Assembly (NCBI GenBank): GCA_034439475.1
Contig: JAWXAN010000054.1
Location: 1-33,369, forward strand
Length of the DNA: 33,369 nt
Direction: 5' to 3'
From: Candidatus Zixiibacteriota bacterium
Lineage (GTDB): Bacteria; Zixibacteria; MSB-5A5; GN15; FEB-12
The notes under the pieces are model-generated. The model was not told where the DNA came from. It saw only the letters and a list, made by a program, of their open reading frames with translations, and did no database searches. This document shows, piece after piece, positions 26,423-33,369 of the stretch (positions are counted from its first letter, which is position 1; the number at the start of each line of letters is the position of its first letter). The position numbers were made by a program, and so were the translations under genes.

Positions 26423-28177
26423 TTAAGGTTCTCGTCTTTCCAATGCATTCTTGTAGCTTTGGAGCTTGCGGCTGACAACCGATGCCGTGCCGCTGGAAAG
26501 AACAGGACCGACCAAAGCTCGAACCATTGTGGTGTCTATTTTACGTATGAGCCGGCAAACATCAAAGATTTTTGCTGGATTCATCGAAAATTCTGTGATT
26601 CCCATCCCGATAAACAAGGGAATCGCCGGATGATCGCCAGCGGCCTCGCCGCAAATGCAAACCGGCTTCCGATGCCGGAGACAGGCGTCAACCGTCATTT
26701 TAATCAGCGTCAGCACCGAGGGGTGCATGGGATTATACAATCCGGTTACGCGGGCGTTGTTGCGATCTGCCGACATCGTGTACTGTGTCAGATCATTTGT
26801 TCCAATCGCCACAAAGTCCACCAGCGGCAACATACTCTCAAGAGTCAGCGCCGCCGATGGCACTTCCACCATCATGCCAATTTTTATGGCTTGATCAAAG
26901 TGAATCTTTTCTTTTTTTAGCTCATACATTACCTGCGAAATTAGTTTTTTGACTTGCTCCACCTCGCCCAAATCTGAGATCATCGGCAGCAGTATTCGCA
27001 GATTTTTGTGTTCCGATGCCCGCAAGATTGCCCGAATTTGGATTTTGAATATATCGCTCAGGTCCAGCATGGACCTAATCCCACGCCACCCCAGAGCCGG
27101 GTTTTCTTCATGCGGAAAGTGGCCGTCGATTGCAATTTTATCGGAGCCAAGATCGAATGTCCGCAAAACCACATACGAGTTGATAAATTTTTCGGCAATG
27201 TGGGTATAGTAGCCAAGTTGTTTTTCTTCGCTTGGGAAACCCCCTTCTTCGAGGTACATAAACTCTGTACGATAGAGTCCCACGGGGAAATTCTGCTCGG
27301 CGAGGATATCCTCGACTGGTCCGGGAAGCTCCAAATTCGCGCCGATTGTGATGATTTGGCCGTCAGCCGTCTTGGGCGGCAAATCCACAAGCTTCTTGAT
27401 TCTGAGAACTAGGGCCGGCCCGAGCTTCTTGCGAGTTTTTTGATACTGTTCTACCTCTTCTTCAGTGGGGAAAAGCACTACCTCTCCTTGTGTGGCGTCG
27501 ATAGCAACCGGCTGGTTATCAGAAAGCTGGCTCCAGTTTTTTTCTAAAACGATAGTCGGAAGCATGAGCGATCGGGCAATAAGGGCCATGTGTGAGTTCT
27601 TGCCACCTTCGCCAACAATAAAACCAACCGCTTTCCGGTTTCGATAGCTCATAATTTCAGCCGGAGTAAATGATTTGCTGACAAGTATAGTATTTGGAGG
27701 AAAGGGGGAGTTGTCTGCCGTTTTGTGAGCGCCAGTCAGACGAAGAAGGACTTTTCTTGCCACTGCTTCTATATCTTGCGCCAACTGGCGCATATAGAGG
27801 TCTTGCGACTCTTTAAGCGGAGTTATTGATTTCTGCACCATAGAGTTATAGGCATGGGCGGCGTTCTTTTTCTTGGCTCTTATCTCTTCTTTGACTTGGT
27901 TGAGAAACTGGGCGTCTCCTGCTATAAGTGCTTGGGCGTCAAAGATTTTAGTCGGGGGCGCGGCCATTTTCTTGCTGGCGTCATCGCGCAGATTTTCAAG
28001 GTAGAGAACTGTGGCAGAAACGGCGGCATCGAGGGCAGAGATTTCTTGTGGAATCTTTGCCTGACTTATAAGTTGTTCGGATATAATAAGTTCACCTGAA
28101 GACAAGACCCGTGCATTGCCCACAACAATGCCCGATGAAATCGACTCGCCCTTTATAACTTTTCGTCTATCTGACAT
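26423..28177 (-). CDS. ptsI: PTS Enzyme I (phosphoenolpyruvate-protein phosphotransferase)
   Basis: 584 aa, normal for Enzyme I. The N-terminal half has the helical HPr-binding domain and the phospho-histidine domain, with His196 in GGKNSHMALIARSLMLPTIV. The C-terminal PEP-binding barrel shows GLYRTEFMYLEEGGFPSEEK, GWRGIRSMLD, VEVPSAALTLE, AIGTNDLTQYTMSADRNN and the active-site Cys in VCICGEAAGD. It phosphorylates HPr from PEP. HPr is encoded immediately upstream, but no EIIA, EIIB or EIIC lies in the window. The start at 28177 is 91 bp after the HPr stop. There is no GAF or nitrogen-PTS extension, so it is a general EI. Whether it drives sugar uptake or a regulatory relay cannot be decided here. 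Confidence 0.95.
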   Translation of the reverse strand: MSDRRKVIKGESISSGIVVGNARVLSSGELIISEQLISQAKIPQEISALDAAVSATVLYLENLRDDASKKMAAPPTKIFDAQALIAGDAQFLNQVKEEIRAKKKNAAHAYNSMVQKSITPLKESQDLYMRQLAQDIEAVARKVLLRLTGAHKTADNSPFPPNTILVSKSFTPAEIMSYRNRKAVGFIVGEGGKNSHMALIARSLMLPTIVLEKNWSQLSDNQPVAIDATQGEVVLFPTEEEVEQYQKTRKKLGPALVLRIKKLVDLPPKTADGQIITIGANLELPGPVEDILAEQNFPVGLYRTEFMYLEEGGFPSEEKQLGYYTHIAEKFINSYVVLRTFDLGSDKIAIDGHFPHEENPALGWRGIRSMLDLSDIFKIQIRAILRASEHKNLRILLPMISDLGEVEQVKKLISQVMYELKKEKIHFDQAIKIGMMVEVPSAALTLESMLPLVDFVAIGTNDLTQYTMSADRNNARVTGLYNPMHPSVLTLIKMTVDACLRHRKPVCICGEAAGDHPAIPLFIGMGITEFSMNPAKIFDVCRLIRKIDTTMVRALVGPVLSSGTASVVSRKLQSYKNALERREP

Positions 28178-28187
28178 CTCTTCGCGG

Positions 28188-28268
28188 CTACTTTGCTTTG
28201 GTTACTTTGTTGAATGAAAATAGGAGGAGAAACAGCCCACTGGCAACAACAATAACTACGATGCCAAA
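28188..28268 (-). other. In-frame hydrophobic open stretch just after the HPr stop codon
   Basis: Directly after the HPr UGA, the same frame stays open for 26 codons. It reads FGIVVIVVASGLFLLLFSFN followed by KVTKAK and a UAG: one ideal membrane segment with a basic end. It has no ATG, GTG or TTG start in frame. Either readthrough would add a membrane anchor to HPr, or it is a tiny separate ORF with a non-canonical start (ATC/ATT/CTG), or it is chance in a T-rich spacer. Confidence 0.25.
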
Positions 28269-28547
28269 TCAGGAATTCTCTCCAAAGCCACTTTCAATAA
28301 CTTTGATAAGCTCTTCCAGAGCGGCTTCGGCATCAGGCCCATCGACCTCCACAAGTATCTCTGAGCCTTTTTCTGCGGCCAGCATCATTACGCCCATAAT
28401 CGATTTGCCGTTGACTTGAAGACCATCTTTTGTGAAAAAGACTTCGGACTTGAATCTTGTGGCGACAGAGACCAGCATCGCCGATGGCCGGGCATGAAGC
28501 CCGAGTCTGTTGATTATTTTGGTAGAACGGCTGATCACAACAATCAC
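28269..28547 (-). CDS. Phosphocarrier protein HPr
   Basis: 92 aa. The phospho-accepting His18 lies in NRLGLHARPSAMLVSVA, and the regulatory serine region is VNGKSIMGVMMLAAEKGSEI (Ser49, equivalent to Ser46 of Bacillus HPr). This serine motif is of the kind phosphorylated by HPr kinase, which is not in this window. The GTG start overlaps the dprA stop (GTGA), so translation is coupled. EI follows after 91 bp. Slightly longer than typical HPr at the C-terminus (VIESGFGENS). Confidence 0.93.
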   Translation of the reverse strand: MIVVISRSTKIINRLGLHARPSAMLVSVATRFKSEVFFTKDGLQVNGKSIMGVMMLAAEKGSEILVEVDGPDAEAALEELIKVIESGFGENS

Positions 28548-29650
28548 TCACACAGTCCGAAACGTTTGCCGGAAAGTTCCTGGATAATGCCCTTAAGTTC
28601 TAATGCCAGAAGAAACTCCATAAGCTCAGAAACTGACAAATTAGAAGTTCGCGAAAGAGTATCGATCTGGATCGGCCCATCGGCCAAAAGCTTTACCAGC
28701 TCTTGCTCTTTGCCGGTTAACTGCTCAATTCGCTCGAATTTCCGGCTGTTCACCTCCCCTTTGAGGCGGGGCAATTCCTCAAAGAGGTCTCCAATATCGG
28801 TTAATAGCCGCGCTCCTTTTTTGATGAGGCTGTTTGTGCCAATACTTTTATCGGACATCGGCGATCCGGGGACGGCGAAAACCTCGCGTCCTTGTTCGAG
28901 GGCAAGTTCCGCGGTTATCAAGGCCCCCGATTTGATGCCGGCCTCCACAACGATCACGGCTTCCGAAAGCCCGGAGATAATTCTATTTCTTTGTGGAAAA
29001 TTGGCCGCATGGTAATCTGAATCAGGGAGATATTCGGAATAGATTGTCCCTTTCGCTTTGAGTTCTTCGGCCAGTGGGCGGTTAAAAGAGGGGAAAATAA
29101 CATTGAGGGGCGTGCCCCAAACGGCAACAGTCATCCCGCCGCAATCCAGCGCCCCTTTATGCGCCGCTGAATCTATTCCTTCGGCCATACCCGATACGAC
29201 GGTGATTCCGGCTTCGCACAGTTGAGACGCCAACGTAAATGCAAAGGCCTGTCCGGCTTCTGATGGATGCCTTGTGCCGACAATGGCGACCATTTTTGAT
29301 TCAGGAGGGGTGGGTTGTCCAAGTCGGAATAAAAAGGGTGGTGGATCAGATACTTGGGTGAGGCGGGGAGGATATTCCGGATGATCCGGAAAAAGTATAG
29401 TCCACTTTAGCTCTACAATCTGAGCGGCAATCTTGTGCGACGCATCGAACTGGTCAAAAGCCCGTATCTCAGAGGCTATTCCGCGGGAGATGCCTTGAAT
29501 TTGTGCAAGTTCATCGAGACTGGCGCCAAAAATTGTATCAACCGACCCGAATTTTTTGATCAGTCGGCCGCACAGTGTCTTTCCAACACCGGGGACATTC
29601 AACAGAGATATGGTAGCGCTCAGGCGGGCTTCAAGCTCGGAGCTGGTCAA
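28544..29650 (-). CDS. dprA: DNA-processing protein DprA (Smf)
   Basis: About 368 aa with all three parts. An N-terminal helix-hairpin-helix region (LLNVPGVGKTLCGRLIKKFG and IQGISRGIASEIRAF) is followed by the Rossmann-like DprA core. That core has VAIVGTRHPSEAGQAFA, VVSGMAEGIDSAAHKGAL, FPQRNRIISGLSEAVIVVEA and GREVFAVPGSPMS. A C-terminal winged-helix region ends the protein. DprA loads RecA on incoming single-stranded DNA in natural transformation; it is also widespread in non-competent species. The frame is open to 29698. The TTG at 29650 is preferred because GAGG lies 6 nt upstream and the protein then begins close to the hairpin domain; it overlaps obg by 20 bp. It precedes HPr with a 4-bp overlap. 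Confidence 0.95.
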   Translation of the reverse strand: MTSSELEARLSATISLLNVPGVGKTLCGRLIKKFGSVDTIFGASLDELAQIQGISRGIASEIRAFDQFDASHKIAAQIVELKWTILFPDHPEYPPRLTQVSDPPPFLFRLGQPTPPESKMVAIVGTRHPSEAGQAFAFTLASQLCEAGITVVSGMAEGIDSAAHKGALDCGGMTVAVWGTPLNVIFPSFNRPLAEELKAKGTIYSEYLPDSDYHAANFPQRNRIISGLSEAVIVVEAGIKSGALITAELALEQGREVFAVPGSPMSDKSIGTNSLIKKGARLLTDIGDLFEELPRLKGEVNSRKFERIEQLTGKEQELVKLLADGPIQIDTLSRTSNLSVSELMEFLLALELKGIIQELSGKRFGLCE

Positions 29651-30614
29651 GTTTTTCCTCGAGGGTTTGCAAAAATTTATCTTTCCCCGTTCCGGCAACG
29701 GCAGAAAGGTAAAGATAGTCGGCGGGTAATTTTTTTGAAATCGCTTTTAAGGCCTTGCTGTCAATAGTGTCAATCTTGGTGATTACTGTTACTGAGGGCC
29801 TGCCTGATAGAGAAGTATCGAATTTCTGAAGTTCTGCCATCAGTAATGCACGAGTTGCTTTGATATTTTCTTCATTTACATCTATGACATAGACAAGCAA
29901 CGAAGTGCGCTGGATATGTTTGAGGAACTGATGTCCCAGGCCTTTTCCTTCGGACGCGCCTTCGATAAGTCCAGGAATATCAGCCATGACACAGGATTTG
30001 AATTCTCGGAATTTTACAATTCCAAGATTGGGAATAAGCGTGGTGAAGGGATAATCGGCGATTTTGGGACGCGCCGCAGAAAAAGTAGCAAGAATTGTCG
30101 ATTTGCCAGCGTTGGGAAGTCCGACCAGTCCGACATCGGCGAGCAGCTTAAGCTCCAGCGATAGCTTTTTTTCTTCGCCGGGACGACCATCCTGGGCTTG
30201 GCGCGGGGCTTGGTTGGTCGAGGTTTTGTAATGATTATTTCCTTTTCCGCCGCGCCCGCCTTTGGCGAGAACTTCTTCCCTTCCGATCACATCCATATCT
30301 GCAAGTTGCTCACCGGTCTCTTTATCTTTGACGAGCGTACCGACCGGCACACGAAGGATAATATGTTCACCCGAGCGGCCTGTGCGTAATCCGCCTTCGC
30401 CCCCCCGGCCGTTTTCGGCCTTATAGATTCTTTTGTAGCGATAATCCAAGAGTGTTGTGAGGTTGGAATCAGCGATAATGATGACATTTCCGCCTCGGCC
30501 GCCGTCACCTCCATCGGGTCCGCCTTTGGGGGCATATTTTTCGGTGCGGAAGGCGACACAACCGGCTCCGCCGTTTCCGGCAAATATTTCAATTTCGACA
30601 TAATCAATAAACAT
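29631..30614 (-). CDS. obgE: GTPase Obg
   Basis: About 327 aa. The glycine-rich OBG domain begins MFIDYVEIEIFAGNGGAGCVAFRTEKYAPKGG. The GTPase domain has G1 GLPNAGKST, G3 DIPGLIEGASEGKGLGHQFL, G4 TKID and G5 SAVAG. There is no C-terminal OCT domain, so this is the short form. Obg associates with the large ribosomal subunit and couples growth with stress. The frame is open to 30644. ATG at 30614 is chosen because it is the family N-terminus and lies 8 nt after a -10 box with no normal ribosome site, pointing to a leaderless message. It starts the obg-dprA-HPr-EI-isomerase operon. Confidence 0.96.
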   Translation of the reverse strand: MFIDYVEIEIFAGNGGAGCVAFRTEKYAPKGGPDGGDGGRGGNVIIIADSNLTTLLDYRYKRIYKAENGRGGEGGLRTGRSGEHIILRVPVGTLVKDKETGEQLADMDVIGREEVLAKGGRGGKGNNHYKTSTNQAPRQAQDGRPGEEKKLSLELKLLADVGLVGLPNAGKSTILATFSAARPKIADYPFTTLIPNLGIVKFREFKSCVMADIPGLIEGASEGKGLGHQFLKHIQRTSLLVYVIDVNEENIKATRALLMAELQKFDTSLSGRPSVTVITKIDTIDSKALKAISKKLPADYLYLSAVAGTGKDKFLQTLEEKLDQLRA

Positions 30615-30622
30615 AGGGGGTG

Positions 30623-30651
30623 AATATCCCTTCATCGGGAGCAAAAGTCAA
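30623..30651 (-). promoter_or_regulatory. Promoter of the obg operon
   Basis: On the minus strand, TTGACT (30651-30646), a 17-bp spacer and GATATT (30628-30623). The obg ATG begins 8 nt after the -10 box, placing the predicted transcription start at or next to the start codon. Confidence 0.55.
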
Positions 30652-30727
30652 TCAGAGGCTTGGTTCATATGATGTCGCTGACATTCAGCTTTCGAAATAT
30701 CGGTTCCGTTCCCCCAGCCCTCTTTGG

Positions 30728-30756
30728 TTGACGTTACATGAATCACGCCATATATT
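30728..30756 (+). promoter_or_regulatory. Promoter of the CDP-alcohol phosphatidyltransferase gene
   Basis: TTGACG (30728-30733), a 17-bp spacer and TATATT (30751-30756), then 8 nt to the ATG at 30765. The in-frame upstream ATG at 30738 falls between the -35 and -10 boxes and therefore could not be in the transcript, which decides the start. Confidence 0.7.
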
Positions 30757-30764
30757 GGCCGGAC

Positions 30765-31412
30765 ATGGAAAAAGGCCAAACAAAGACGTTACCCGGTATT
30801 AATCAACGCAAACGACAGTGGTACGAAGCATCATCGTTGTTTCTTGGCCGGGTATGTCTCAAACTTGGGTTCACACCCAACGTTCTCACCGTTGTTTCAC
30901 TTCTCTGCGCAGTAGTCGCCGGATTACAATTCTGGACCGGCAACATAATGTGGGGCGTCCTCTGGATGATAATCACAGCATTTACTGATATGCTCGATGG
31001 CTCTACCGCCCGCGCGGGAGATTTGGGAACAGTTTTCGGCGGCATTTTCGATCATGTCCTTGACCGCTATGGCGAATTTTGTATTTTGGCAGGTATTACA
31101 CTTTCGGGATCAGCCCATCCCGGATGGGGAATATTTGCGCTCTTTGGAATGCTTATCGCATCGTATACCCGCGCCGCGGCGGAATCTATGGGTAAAATAG
31201 AAAACTGCGCAGTCGGAATGGTAGGACGCGCGGAGAAGTTCCTGCTTATAATTATCGGCGCAGTACTTGAGATTTATTTCCCGACCGGTATCTGGCCAAA
31301 AGCCGGATGGTTGGAATTTGCTTTAATCATTGTCGGTGTGACATCGCTTATCACTGCAATCCAACGTTTGGCCTACGCCAAAAAAGTGCTCGGTAATCGC
31401 AAGAGTGTTTGA
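30765..31412 (+). CDS. CDP-alcohol phosphatidyltransferase family membrane enzyme
   Basis: About 215 aa, integral membrane, with roughly six segments. The catalytic motif DxxDGxxAR...GxxxDxxxD is complete: DMLDGSTARAG, then the G and FDHVLDR residues with normal spacing. It transfers a phospho-alcohol from or to a CDP-activated lipid; family products include phosphatidylglycerol phosphate, phosphatidylinositol phosphate and archaetidyl lipids. Which one applies is not evident; overall it resembles the inositol-phosphate-like group as much as PgsA. The start at 30765 is set by the promoter geometry. It is divergent from obg and is followed, 71 nt later, by a PfkB kinase and a nitroreductase on the same strand. 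Confidence 0.93.
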   Translation: MEKGQTKTLPGINQRKRQWYEASSLFLGRVCLKLGFTPNVLTVVSLLCAVVAGLQFWTGNIMWGVLWMIITAFTDMLDGSTARAGDLGTVFGGIFDHVLDRYGEFCILAGITLSGSAHPGWGIFALFGMLIASYTRAAAESMGKIENCAVGMVGRAEKFLLIIIGAVLEIYFPTGIWPKAGWLEFALIIVGVTSLITAIQRLAYAKKVLGNRKSV

Positions 31413-31483
31413 ATAGAGGTGCGGCTGATATTCCTCAGCCTGTAAGTTTCGGTACCTAAGACCAACGAAAGTTGTATTGATTT

Positions 31484-32419
31484 ATGATCACGGCCATCGG
31501 AAATCCCGTCTATGATTATATAAAAACCCATAAAGTTGAAACACCCGGCCGGATACTTTCGGGCTGTTCCACCAATGCCGCGCTCGCCCTTTCAAAAATG
31601 GGGGAGAAAACCAAACTTATCGGCGCGGTCGGTGATGATTACAAGTCACGTTTCGAGACCGATCTCAAACGCTTCGGAATCGAGTCGCATATTATTCCCT
31701 CGCCGGAAACGGGCGGCTTCTCACTTGTCTATTACGATAATTTCGGCAATCGCACCCTTGATCTGCTTGGACGCGCATCACATATCGGCTCAATTAAGCC
31801 TGAACTCTATTGGGATTCGAAGGCTGTGCTTATCGGGCCTATACTCGGTGAAGTCTCATTTGACAACATCGAAGAAATCCGCGACAACTTTCCCGGGCCG
31901 TTCGTCTGCGATCCGCAGGGCCTGTTGCGCGGAGCGCATGATGACGGACGGATATTTCATCATAAGCCTGAAGGAATCGAAGACGCGCTTGCGTACTTTG
32001 ATATTGTAAAGCCGAATGAACTTGAAGGGCATGTTCTTACCGGTATCGACTGCCGCAAAGACCCATACGAAGCCGCGCGGATTATTCATTCATGGGGTCC
32101 TAAGATTGTCATTGTCACACTCGCCGAGCTTGGCTCGATTATCTACGATGGCAAACAGTTTATCGATATTCCGCCCTACGAAATTGATTTGGTCGATGCC
32201 ACAGGCGCGGGTGACACCTATATGGCCGGGTTTACTTTTGAATATCTCAAAACCGGCGGTGATTTGCGCAAAGCTGGATGTTATGCGTCGTGTACCTCAT
32301 CGATCATGATTGAAAATGTCGGCCCGGATTTTGAAATGAACGAGGCGATGATCCGCAAACGCCAGCAAGTCCTGCTTGGCAAAACCGCATTTAAACCACA
32401 GGTGGCGGTCAATGTCTGA
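31484..32419 (+). CDS. PfkB-family carbohydrate kinase
   Basis: 311 aa. The N-terminal part (MITAIGNPVYDYIKT, then GGR-like GRILSGCSTNAALALSKMG and GAVGDDYKSRFETDLKRFGI) binds sugar and forms the lid. The C-terminal ATP site is the PfkB signature VDATGAGDTYMAGFTFEYL with the catalytic Asp. The HLKPNE-type segment VKPNELEGHVLTG is present. It phosphorylates a sugar or nucleoside with ATP; ribokinase, fructokinase and ADP-heptose-type kinases are possible, and the substrate is unknown. Its stop overlaps the start of the nitroreductase gene by 8 nt, so these two are coupled. Confidence 0.93.
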   Translation: MITAIGNPVYDYIKTHKVETPGRILSGCSTNAALALSKMGEKTKLIGAVGDDYKSRFETDLKRFGIESHIIPSPETGGFSLVYYDNFGNRTLDLLGRASHIGSIKPELYWDSKAVLIGPILGEVSFDNIEEIRDNFPGPFVCDPQGLLRGAHDDGRIFHHKPEGIEDALAYFDIVKPNELEGHVLTGIDCRKDPYEAARIIHSWGPKIVIVTLAELGSIIYDGKQFIDIPPYEIDLVDATGAGDTYMAGFTFEYLKTGGDLRKAGCYASCTSSIMIENVGPDFEMNEAMIRKRQQVLLGKTAFKPQVAVNV

Positions 32420-33029
32420 AAAAGTTATCTCCTACGACTCTGAAAAAATTCTTAAGCAGCTCTCGGATACCAGCTTCATGAAACGCGAGAGCCGTCGTTC
32501 CTACCTCGATAAACCTGTGCCGCAAGATGTTCTTGAGCGGCTCTTTGAGCGAATCCGCTGGACGCCATCGTGCAACAATAACCAACCTTGGCGGTTTATA
32601 TTTGTCTCCGATCCAGAACAGCATGCGAAAGTCGCCGGAGGGTTATCGTTAGGCAATGAGTGGGCGGCCAAAGCGCCGATATTAATTGCTCCGTGTGCCA
32701 GACAAAAAGATGATTACAGCCGCGAGGACGATCCCGTCATGTATTATCAATTTGACACGGGCATGGCGGTCATGTCACTCCTGCTCGGCGCGGCGGATGA
32801 GGGACTCATGGCTCATCCGATGGCGGGCTACGATGCGCCCAAAATTAAGGCCGCGCTTTCGATTCCGGATGAATTCCATGTTATGTGCATGATCTCGCTC
32901 GGGTATAAAGGGCCGATTGATCTGCTCGACGAGCGGACGCGCAAAAAAGACGAATCGCCCCGTGTGCGTAAGCCAGTGAATGAAACAATCGCGCTGAACA
33001 AATTTATGTTCAAGGTCGAGGAGAAGTAG
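32412..33029 (+). CDS. Nitroreductase-family FMN protein
   Basis: About 205 aa. The N-terminal FMN-binding pattern is RESRRSYLDKPVPQDVLERL followed by WTPSCNNNQPWRFIFV. The central region MAVMSLLLGAADEGLMAHPM and the late GYKGP loop fit the family. Typical activity is NAD(P)H-dependent reduction of nitro or quinone-like compounds; many members have other natural substrates. The frame is open to 32376, but the ATG at 32412 overlaps the kinase stop in the arrangement ATGTCTGA and has an AGGTGG site, so that start is preferred. It is likely co-translated with the PfkB kinase. Confidence 0.93.
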   Translation: MSEKVISYDSEKILKQLSDTSFMKRESRRSYLDKPVPQDVLERLFERIRWTPSCNNNQPWRFIFVSDPEQHAKVAGGLSLGNEWAAKAPILIAPCARQKDDYSREDDPVMYYQFDTGMAVMSLLLGAADEGLMAHPMAGYDAPKIKAALSIPDEFHVMCMISLGYKGPIDLLDERTRKKDESPRVRKPVNETIALNKFMFKVEEK

Positions 33030-33369
33030 ACGCGCATCAATCTTCGGTCATCCTCATCAGCGGTTGAGTAGAATACATTTTCATTTAAGTAGGGCAGGTC
33101 CGTCCGCGAACCCGCCAAGCTTATGTTATTTGTTAATTGTAGGTCAGCGATCCTTGCGATCCTGACATCTTTTCTTTGGTGCGCGACAGGGACGTCCCGC
33201 ACGAATATCAACACTGGTTACCGGCCTTCGCCGGTATGACATTAATAAGTGGGTCGTTGCGAGGAGTGATTTCCGAGGAGTGACCCTCCACGGCGGGCAG
33301 GCGCGGCAATGACCAAAGGGAATGGTGCGACCGAAGGGAGTGGTGGAACCGTAACCATCTCAGTTCATC
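33030..33369. other. Gene-free right end with dispersed repeats
   Basis: 340 bp after the nitroreductase gene with no supported gene. A near-palindrome GTCAGCGATCCTTGCGATCC (about 33143-33165) and a GACAGGGACGTCCCGCACG motif precede the repeat at 33216-33243. The 22-mer at 33253-33274 is almost identical to the reverse complement of 25213-25234. Confidence 0.5.
33216..33243. repeat. Single arm of the 8086/24699 repeat family
   Basis: Its reverse complement starts AATGTCATACCGGCGAAGGC and continues CCGGTAACC. This matches the left arm at 8086 (AATGTCATTCCGGCGCAGGC) with few changes, including the internal CCGGC...GCCGG palindrome. It is a solitary copy as far as the window shows. Confidence 0.6.

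Noticed and set aside
26186-26920. A 244-codon plus-strand frame
   Set aside because: It lies antisense across the isomerase/EI junction, both of which have clear family motifs on the minus strand. It has no ribosome site or family signature of its own.

Overview
The window looks like chromosome from an uncultivated Gram-negative bacterium of the FCB superphylum. A candidate-Zixibacteria-type genome is my best guess, not a proven placement. The main pointer is the secreted protein at 8380-10968. It combines cohesin-like and dockerin-like modules with a C-terminal sorting/FlgD-like domain carrying the YPNPFNP signature, which is typical of FCB surface proteins. Other pointers are a Thermotoga/archaeal-type short adenosylhomocysteinase, an EI/HPr pair without sugar-specific EII genes in view, and several genes that appear to have leaderless promoters. 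No rRNA, tRNA, CRISPR array, integrase, transposase or phage gene was found.

Layout. 1-2488 (minus): a thioredoxin-like TlpA protein, an 80-residue Cys-rich secreted peptide, and the N-terminal 470 residues of a large secreted protein that runs off the left edge. 2894-5082 (minus): an ABC-2 exporter (ATPase plus permease). 5248-7892 (plus): a SIMPL-domain protein, a phosphomannomutase/phosphoglucomutase and a stand-alone CheY-like receiver. 7893-8379: a repeat-rich gap. 8380-10968 (minus): the cohesin/dockerin surface protein with its own terminator. 11780-12862: a secreted helical protein of unknown function. 13094-15761: a sensor kinase and NtrC-type sigma-54 activator pair, divergent from a hotdog thioesterase. 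16286-20341 (minus): a DinB-like protein and a three-gene run of sugar nucleotidyltransferase, metK and ahcY (the SAM/SAH cycle). 20805-23853 (minus): a tight four-gene operon of membrane proteins of unknown function. 23972-24631: a DedA protein. 24699-25115: a GIY-YIG nuclease gene, apparently frameshifted, enclosed by perfect 37-bp inverted repeats. 25336-30614 (minus): obg, dprA, HPr, EI and a bifunctional phosphoglucose/phosphomannose isomerase in one operon. 30765-33029 (plus): a CDP-alcohol phosphatidyltransferase, a PfkB sugar kinase and a nitroreductase. 33030-33369: repeats.

How the genes fit together. The isomerase, the phosphohexomutase and the nucleotidyltransferase are steps that would interconvert glucose-6-P, mannose-6-P and fructose-6-P and activate sugars for surface polysaccharide, though they lie in separate operons. 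EI/HPr without EII suggests a regulatory phosphorelay.

The most promising undescribed items are the four-gene membrane operon (20805-23853), the TlpA/Cys-rich peptide cassette (1566-2488), and the inverted-repeat-bounded GIY-YIG unit with its gene-less relative at 8086-8229. A fourth is a recurring leaderless promoter geometry: a -35 box, 16-17 bp, a -10 box, then 5-8 nt to the start codon. It is seen at five genes and also decides one start.
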